NCBI GenBank assembly: GCA_001724265.1
Contig: MEDY01000310.1
Coordinates: 1 to 37,296, forward strand
Reading direction: 5' to 3'
Length of the DNA stretch: 37,296 bases
Origin: Rhizaria sp. SCN 62-66
Lineage: Eukaryota; Rhizaria, unplaced
The position numbers and the translations under genes are program-made. Below, in pieces: positions 31,027 to 37,296 of this stretch (position 1 is its first letter; each line of letters opens with the position of its first letter). The notes under the pieces are model-generated. The model did not search any database. It was not told the DNA's origin and worked only from the letters and a program-made list of their open reading frames with translations.

Positions 31027-31854
31027 CTGGGCAGCAAGGGATTAGTGCATGGGTGAAATCAGGGAGGTTAGAAGTGAGGTTGAGGTCGAGAGAAAGAGTG
31101 CGGAAGTGTGGAGGCAGATTCGATGAAAGGAGCAGGCAGCAGAGAGCGAACGAAACTCCGAGTCGATAATAGTGGCACAAACGTGACGGATTCACAAAAA
31201 ACGCCAATAATGCGCAAAATAACACCCATGGGCTGACATGAACGAGTGTAACTTGGACAGGCTTGAAAGCGTCGCGGTGGGCTCGCAGCGAGGTGCGCAG
31301 TGCGGGCAAACCCAAACACACGTGACTTGCAGCGCCAGTGGAGGTTTTGCAGTCAATCGCGCGACAACAAGCGGCATATCAAAAAATAAATTGAATAACA
31401 AAACAAAGACGTAAAATGCGCTTGGTATGCACGCGTCATACCCGCTTCATGGACGATAGAGACCAGATTGACAAGGGCGATAATAGTCCTCGATCGCCTC
31501 GACTCGTCACCGCTCCGGCCGATGCCGGACGACAACAGCGAGAAGCGAGCGATGGCCTGGATTTTTTGCGAACCCTAGGGCTAGGAACCACCTTGGAGTG
31601 ATTTAATTTTGACGATTGAAGAACGGTTCAACCTCGCTAGTTTGCTCGTTAAAGTGTCTGTACACTTGATATATGGTAGAATATTGAGTCTATTTTGACG
31701 CACTTTAATAACATCTCTCCAACTATTGATATTTTCTTGCAGCCACTTCCGCTTAGTCGACCCATTTCCAACAGACGAAGCAACGTGTCGATTCGAACCA
31801 CAGCACACCCTCTGCTCCTGTTCGCAGTCTTCTGCGTAAGCTCTCAGAGCCACC
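31027..31854. promoter_or_regulatory. Divergent spacer between the JmjC gene and BBS7
   Basis: Contains both promoters. The JmjC ATG is preceded on its strand by CTTGCTGCCCAG, a good 3' splice site, so a 5'UTR intron is likely. No other feature is recognised. Confidence 0.45.
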
Positions 31855-34800
31855 ATGGATGCATATGGCGTTCCTGCCCTCCAGTTTGGTACGTTTTTAT
31901 CGAGAACCCCGACGCTCTTTACTTTGAAATGCATTGCCAAGTGCTCCCAGCTTACCATTCGACCTTCTTATGCTCCCACTTCTCTATCCACATGCAGGCC
32001 GCTTTGATCTGCGCCTGACTGGTACTGTAAAGACTGGCGCGCTGATGGTTCTCCCGTCTAGCAAGCGCTCCAAGCGCCAGAAGTTTCTCTATGGCGACGG
32101 CGCGGGCTCACTGGGCTGCTACGTGATGAGCGACACGGACAACCAGATGACTGAGCTGTGGAAGCTTCCCCTGGCCGGGAACAAGCCCGCGACGTCCCTC
32201 GCACTCGGCGGCCTGCGCGACCCGAAGGACCAGGTTTACGTCTCGAGCGAGAAGACCATCACGGGCGTGAAGAAGACCGGCAAGGAGTTTTTCCGCTTCC
32301 CGACGTTACTGTTGACTGCGATCACGCAGCTGCGCGTGCACAACATGTCGCTCTTCGCCGTCACCGAGTGCACCTACACGCGCTTCACCGAGACCAAGGA
32401 GTCCGAGGTCTTTACCGCCAGCGACCGCATTACTGTTCTGCAGCCGCTAGTGGGCCGCTACGTGCGTCCCGCGGCGAACCCGGCCGCCCAGGCGACGGTG
32501 TTCCCGCAGGTGCGGCTCTACCCCTCGGTGCTCAGCACGCCCGAGTCGCTCGCGCCCACCGTCCTGCTCGCCACGGCGGACCGCTACGTGTACATGGTGC
32601 GCGAGGGCAGGGCGCTGGCGCAGGCGCGGCTGCCCGCGGCCGCGGCGTGCGTGTGCGAGGTGCCTGCGCCCGCGGGCGTGGTTCCAGGCCCCCGCGACGG
32701 GGCCGGCAAGGAGGACACAGACGCCTCGCAGACCACGCGCTACATCGTCTTCGGTAAGCTTTTTTTCTTTGATAATAGTCGCTTTGTTATTATATTTTAA
32801 GCTCTTGTTTTGTATTTTGCTGATTTTGCTGATCGTTCTGCTTCTCTTCCTTCGTCGTTCACTGTTTCTGCTGTTCTCTCTCTCGCAGGCACGACCGAGG
32901 GCCACCTGGGCCTGCTCGTCGCCGACGTCGCCGCGGGCACCCTCACAGTGGGCCCCGTGGTGTTCCTGCACCGACCCACGGCGGCGGCGCTGAGCTCCGC
33001 CGCCGCGCGCTCCGCGGACGCCGTCTTTGACAGCCTCGTCGCGCTCAACGCAGACGCCGACCCCGGCGCTGACGAACGCGGCAAACCCCGTTCACACCGT
33101 CACGGCGGCGCCACCACCAGCAGCGGCGGCAGTGGCGCGGGCGCGGGTGTAGGCCGCACTGCCGAGTCCCTGACGGACGCCATCACGGGACTCGCGGTGG
33201 CCGACATCACCGACGCGGCCAGCGCGCTGGAGCTCGTGGTTGCGACCGCGAGCGGCGTCATCCAGGTGCTCTCGCTGTCGCCGCAGACGGCGTTCGTGGC
33301 CACCGTTGAGGCCGACGCCAGGGTTACCGCGGCCGCCGAGACTAACAGCGCAGACGCCGTCTCTGCCGCTGCGGCCGCTACTGCCTGTGGCTCCGCGTCC
33401 GTGCTCGCGATCGCGCCGACCTCGGTGCTGTGGCATCGCGCGCTCAACGACCGCGTGACCAACGTCGCCGTGGGCTGTCTGTATGCGCGCGAGCGCCACG
33501 ACATCCTCGTCACGACCTTCTCCGGCAAGCTTCTGCTGTTTTCCACCGACGCTGACTCGAGCGTGGCCAGCCTGCGCGAGGCCGCCAAGGTCGCGCTGGC
33601 CGCCGCCAAGGCCAAGACCAAGGCCAAGATGGCGAGCGACCTGGCGGCGGGCGAGCTGCGCGGCAGCGGCGGCGGGATCGGCTTCGGGATGATGACCCGT
33701 GCGGAGGAAGCCGAGTGGATGGACCAGTACTGCTTCGACACGCTGCGCAGCGACATCGGCTCGCTCAAGCAGATGATCGCTGAGAAGCGCGAGCAGTTTG
33801 CGCGCGCCAATGAGGCCGGGCTCGTCGCCTTTAACACGCCGTTGAACCTGCGCGCGACGCTGACACTCAACGCCGACGCGGGCGTGCACGTGCTCGCCGT
33901 CGAGTCGGAGCTCGTGCTCGACTCGCTCTACATCTACAGCACCGCCAGTGTTTCGTGCACGCCCACGACGACCGCGCCGGAGATGCTGCTGTCGCACACG
34001 CCCGTGCCCACGCAGGGCGGCGGCAGCGGCGCCGCCGTGGGCGGGGCGGGCGCTGCCGGCGCCGCGGGCGGCGGCAACGCGGCGGGCGGCGGCGGCAGCA
34101 GCAGCAGCGCCGGCGGCGGCAACGCGGCCCCGCAGCTGCTGCTGACGGTGAAGCTGGCCCCCAACACGCAGCGCTTTGAGGCGCACGTGCGGACGCTGGA
34201 GCGCGCGGGCGCGGCGGGCGAGCTCACGGTCATGGTGATGCCCAAGATGGAGCCCAAGCGCTCGCAGCGCTTCACGTTCCCCGTGCTCCCGCTTTCGCTG
34301 CACGCGCCGCTCGCGGACCCGGCGACCGGGGAGCCCGTCACGGGCCTCGCCGCGGCCAGCAACGGCGCCAGCGCCAGTGCCAACGCCGGCGCCAGCGCGG
34401 GCGTGAGCACAAGCGCGGTGCTGCTAGCGCCGGCCGTGGAGGCGCGCTTCACCACGGGCCGCGTGAACGTGCTCAGCGTCACTGGCGCGACGCTGTCGAC
34501 GACGCTCACGCACCGCTGGCTGCGCGGGCTGCTTCCGGGCCTGCCCGCCACGCCCGTCTTCGTTGACACCGCGGCCGCGGCGCTCGTCGACGGACGCAAG
34601 CCGATCGCGATGCTGCCGCCCGCGACGCCGCTCTCGGTCGCGGGACTTGTTGACCCCGCGTGCGCGTTCTACCAGGCCACGGACGTGCCTACCGTGCTCG
34701 GTGTCATTTACGGCGCAGGCAAGGCTGTCTTCGTTAGGTATGCTTACAACATTTTGAACAAGAATTTATCGTGTCTATCTTGCTTCAATCATAACCCCTT

Positions 34801-35596
34801 GAATTAAATCTTATTTCACTCTTTTATATTGCGATTTTTCTATTTTTAGCGATTCCGTTGCGACGATCGCTGTTATCAAGGACTTTTTGGCGCAGCAGGC
34901 GACTCTAGAGCGTGTGCGTCTCGCAACCTCTCTTGTCCTCGGTCCCAGTTCACTCTCGCTCTCGCTCTTCCGCGCAAAGCCGCTGCTCTACAAACAGGTT
35001 TGTCTAATCTCGATCTATCTTTATAACATCTGTTGCTTGTCCGCTCGCTGTGCTCTTTCATTAACTCGTACACTCACACACTATGCTACGTCTTTGTTAC
35101 TTTTGTTCTTCAGCTCGAACTGCCCCGTTCCGCGGCGATGGGCCGCGCTCTGGCGGACGCTGTGGCGCAGGATCCGTCCCTGCGCCCGCTGCTCTCCCCG
35201 GACCTGCAGACGTTGCTGCAGGTGGCCGAGTCGCCCGAGGGCGTCGCTGCGCTCGCCGCCGTCGCCGCGCGCACCGCGAAGACTCCCGGCAGCGGCGGCA
35301 GCGCGGGCAGCGGGGCGGCTGGAGGAGGCTACCCTACGCAGGTGCCCGCGCCCGAGGGGGCGAGTGCAGACGAGAAGGTCGCTGCCGTGCGGCCGCTGGC
35401 CTTCCCGGCGCCCAACGCGCCCGACGCGGCGACGCGCGGCAAGGACTGGATCTTGGCCGCCTATGACTCGTGGTTCAAACTCTCGGGACAGGCGCCGCGC
35501 AACAGGGACGCGCTCGGCCGACTGCTCACGCCTGAAGGGTATGACTGGGAAGAGATCGAGCGCGTCTTCAAGGCCGCTGCTGCTACACAGAACTAA
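31855..35596 (+). CDS. BBS7: Bardet-Biedl syndrome 7 protein (BBSome subunit BBS7)
   Basis: BBS7 is a core subunit of the BBSome, the coat that carries membrane proteins in and out of cilia. Exons 31855-31888, 31998-32753, 32889-34737, 34850-34997 and 35114-35596 join in frame; 1089 aa against 715 in human. The N-terminal beta-propeller matches BBS7 closely: KRQKFLYGDGAGSLGCYVM, GLRDPKDQVYVSSEKTITGV, KKTGKEFFRFPTLLLTAI and ASDRITVL. A helical segment follows (SDIGSLKQMIAEKREQF), then the appendage region with MPKMEPKRSQRF...LPLSLH (human PRIQPKTCQV...KPLSLH). After the fourth junction comes SDSVATIAVIKDFLAQQAT (human SDNISTISILKDVLSKEAT). Added Ala/Gly-rich inserts in exon 3 explain most of the extra length. 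The ATG at 31855 is in CCACCATGG. The stop is TAA. The gene is the evidence for a ciliated organism. Confidence 0.93.
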
Positions 35597-36067
35597 AATC
35601 TTTGTGTGAAAACTGAAACAACAAGCTAGTGCAGCGCACGCATCACTTTATAGGATACACACTCTTTTGAGTTTTTGAGTCGAAGTTTTTTTATGTGTAT
35701 TTGTAAATTTTTTCGGTGCTTTAAAAGATCGCAGGCTAGATTGAGAATTATTAAGCTAAAATACGATGCTTTATCCTTCATTGTTACGCGTCGTCACGAA
35801 ACAAGTACCGGAATTGATTCCCATGCTCGAAGAGTCCTAACCATATTCGCCGCATTTCAGACTTTATGACCCAATCTCACTGTCTTTTTACAGAAAGGAA
35901 TGTTTTTTGCACTAATCAAGAGGCACGAGTCATTCTGTGGTGAAGTATCAAAAACGGTTGTGTTTTTAAACAAGTATTTAGATATTGAATTCACCACAAA
36001 AAAACATCGAAGACACCAGTCTTCCTTTCTTTTTCTGCTTGTTTCACAGTAATAAGTGTATACGATT
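35597..36067. other. Spacer between BBS7 and the tRNA array
   Basis: AT-rich, with no gene recognised. It carries the BBS7 3'UTR and the upstream flank of the first tRNA gene. Confidence 0.5.
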
Positions 36068-36140
36068 GCCGTCGTAACTCAGTCGGTAGAGTGTTCGGCT
36101 CTTAACCGATTAGCCGCGGGTTCGAGCCCCGCCGGTGGCT
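36068..36140 (+). tRNA. trnK-CUU: tRNA-Lys (anticodon CTT), copy 1
   Basis: The cloverleaf folds as acceptor GCCGTCG/CGGTGGC (with G-U pairs), D stem ACTC/GAGT, anticodon loop CTCTTAA, and T arm GCGGG-TTCGAGC-CCCGC. There is no intron. The base after the acceptor stem is T, unusual for Lys. An oligo-T run follows as pol III terminator. Identical to copies 2 and 3. Confidence 0.95.
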
Positions 36141-36205
36141 TTCTTTTTTTGCTTCTTTTCTCAAACGTAAGCAAGTTGTACAAGCATGTACAACAAGCAC
36201 TCCAG

Positions 36206-36278
36206 GTGGCTTTAGCTCAGATGGTAGAGTATGCGCTTAGCATGCGCGGGGCAGGGGGATCAATGCCCCCAAGCTACA
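36206..36278 (+). tRNA. trnA-AGC: tRNA-Ala (anticodon AGC), copy 1
   Basis: Acceptor GTGGCTT/AAGCTAC includes the G3-U70 pair that defines tRNA-Ala, and the discriminator base is A. The anticodon loop is TTAGCAT; the T arm is GGGGG-ATCAATG-CCCCC, a common Ala form. An oligo-T run follows. Identical to the copy at 36840. Confidence 0.95.
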
Positions 36279-36342
36279 CATATCTTTTTGTTCGTGCTTG
36301 TTCTGTCACGTAACGAAGTGCAACAACGACGCAATTTGGCAG

Positions 36343-36415
36343 GCCGTCGTAACTCAGTCGGTAGAGTGTTCGGCTCTTAACCGATTAGCCGCGGGTTCGA
36401 GCCCCGCCGGTGGCT
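36343..36415 (+). tRNA. trnK-CUU: tRNA-Lys (anticodon CTT), copy 2
   Basis: Identical to the gene at 36068 over its full 73 nt, followed by CTCTTTTTT. Only the gene body is conserved; the flanks differ, so gene conversion or selection keeps the copies the same. Confidence 0.95.
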
Positions 36416-36507
36416 CTCTTTTTTGTGTAAGTTCGTTCTGCTCTTACGCTTGTTCGACGAACAAGAACGACAGCGTCAAGTTGTTGATCGAGTTAGTTAA
36501 CAGCAAC

Positions 36508-36580
36508 GTGGCTTTAGCTCATATGGTAGAGTGCGTGCTTTGCAAGCATGAGGCAAGGGGATCGATGCCCCTAAGCTACA
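36508..36580 (+). tRNA. trnA-UGC: tRNA-Ala (anticodon TGC)
   Basis: Same acceptor stem as the AGC genes, including G3-U70 and discriminator A. The anticodon arm is CGTGC-TTTGCAA-GCATG, so it reads UGC. The T arm is AGGGG-ATCGATG-CCCCT. Oligo-T follows. Confidence 0.95.
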
Positions 36581-36639
36581 CATCTCTTTTTGTTCATGTC
36601 ACTGATGTACTTGTTCCTGAGTGTAACACCCTGTCAGCA

Positions 36640-36712
36640 GCCGTCGTAACTCAGTCGGTAGAGTGTTCGGCTCTTAACCGATTAGCCGCGGGTTCGAGCC
36701 CCGCCGGTGGCT
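36640..36712 (+). tRNA. trnK-CUU: tRNA-Lys (anticodon CTT), copy 3
   Basis: Identical to the two upstream Lys genes and followed by CTCTTTTT. It occupies the next Lys slot in the alternating array. Confidence 0.95.
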
Positions 36713-36839
36713 CTCTTTTTGTTCATGCGTATTATGATGTGATTGCAAGCAACAAGTGGAAGCGTGTTCGATTCGATGTGACGTTCCAACCAAGGTCATG
36801 TCGAGGAGTCTACACGACAAAGCAGGTTGATTGACAGCA

Positions 36840-36912
36840 GTGGCTTTAGCTCAGATGGTAGAGTATGCGCTTAGCATGCGCGGGGCAGGGGGATCAATGC
36901 CCCCAAGCTACA
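36840..36912 (+). tRNA. trnA-AGC: tRNA-Ala (anticodon AGC), copy 2
   Basis: Identical to the gene at 36206 over 73 nt, with G3-U70 and anticodon AGC. The oligo-T run follows after CATATACCCAA. Confidence 0.95.
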
Positions 36913-36962
36913 TATACCCAATTTTTTTTTGTTAACGCGTTTTTTGGCGGAACTCAGCCAAA

Positions 36963-37041
36963 GCCATCGAACTCAGTCGGTAAAGGAGCTGGCACTAAAC
37001 CATTTTTCGCTGCTGACCGGTTCGAGCCCCTGCCGCTGGCC
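36963..37041 (+). pseudogene. Degenerate tRNA-Lys-like gene with CTA at the anticodon position
   Basis: Occupies the slot where the alternation predicts a Lys gene. The 5' part GCCATCG-AACTCAGTCGGTAAAGG and the TTCGAGCCCC block match the Lys genes, so the pol III A and B boxes survive. The acceptor stem GCCATCG/CGCTGGC has one mismatch. The anticodon region is CTGG-CACTAAA-CCAT, placing CTA at 34-36, but base 33 is A rather than U. D and T stems are mostly broken and the variable region is longer. An oligo-T run follows. It is more likely a decayed copy than a working suppressor, but the anticodon is the one that would read UAG. Confidence 0.6.
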
Positions 37042-37296
37042 CTCTTTTTGATTCAGCATTCTCCGGTGCTTCACGTAACTTCATTTTTGTTCCAAAGACC
37101 TCTTTTACGCTTCATATTAATAAGACTCTTTGCCAGTCCAGTCAAGCGTGACGGCGCTGCGACTAATGTCGACAACATAATCATCATATTTTGTTGTATT
37201 ATATACCCCTGATGTAGAGGTTTATGGAAAACGCAAAAACGCGCCTGGAAGGGGCAGTTTGAAATAGCCATACAACTTTGTCAAACTTCCGTCAAA
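37042..37296. other. End of window, no gene seen
   Basis: AT-rich sequence downstream of the tRNA array; nothing recognised. Confidence 0.5.

Noticed and set aside
33092-34303. Long minus-strand frame opposite BBS7
   Set aside because: Composition artefact of the GC-rich BBS7 exon; BBS7 motifs in the sense frame are clear.
36963-37041. Calling the last tRNA-like gene a functional suppressor tRNA
   Set aside because: A33 and the broken D and T stems make that claim too strong; recorded as a pseudogene with a note.
1-37296. CRISPR arrays, transposons and viral genes
   Set aside because: I looked for regularly spaced repeats, terminal inverted repeats, transposase or reverse transcriptase motifs on both strands and saw none.

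Overview
This window is nuclear DNA from a unicellular eukaryote that builds, or descends from builders of, cilia. It has GT-AG introns, GC-rich exons (very strong G/C third positions) in AT-rich introns and spacers, RNA polymerase III-type tRNA genes, and TFIIH, TFIID, MCM and BBSome proteins. I cannot name the lineage. Thirteen protein genes are supported, all but one spliced or partial.

Layout. 2-1272 (+): C-terminal half of the TFIIH helicase XPB. 2987-4634 (-): N-terminal glutamine amidase NTAQ1. 5406-6521 (+): a cytochrome b5-domain protein with a predicted lipidated N-terminus. 7669-9228 (-): imidazolonepropionase (histidine breakdown). 9713-11854 (+): ribosome-assembly factor WDR12/Ytm1. 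12331-13127 (-): unrecognised protein. 13710-14443 (-): secreted I29 (cathepsin propeptide-like) protein. 15030-17786 (+): TFIID subunit TAF7 with a huge Gly/Ala tail. 18100-18969 (-): COMMD1. 19401-22627 (+): TMC-family membrane protein with a Cys-rich N-terminus. 24349-26565 (+): MCM5, intronless. 27712-31026 (-): a double JmjC (JMJD6-like) protein. 31855-35596 (+): BBS7. 36068-37041 (+): an alternating Lys/Ala tRNA array. The genes are mostly housekeeping and show no operon-like logic; neighbours are arranged as convergent and divergent pairs.

The most interesting signal is the genetic code. Two genes carry in-frame TAG codons inside clearly coding sequence. In XPB, two TAGs interrupt a C-terminal tail that still resembles the family on the far side of each. 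In the JmjC gene, two TAGs sit in an acidic/Ala-rich linker joining two JmjC domains in one frame, and the second domain has no ATG of its own. None of the 13 genes ends in TAG (8 end in TGA, 5 in TAA). The simplest reading is that UAG is a sense codon here while UAA and UGA still stop. The last member of the tRNA array is a degenerate Lys-like tRNA with CTA at the anticodon position; it may be only a pseudogene, but it is a striking neighbour. A second trait is an unusual 5' splice site, GTACG in 11 of 16 introns. Amino acid counts given for the two TAG-containing genes assume TAG is read as one residue.
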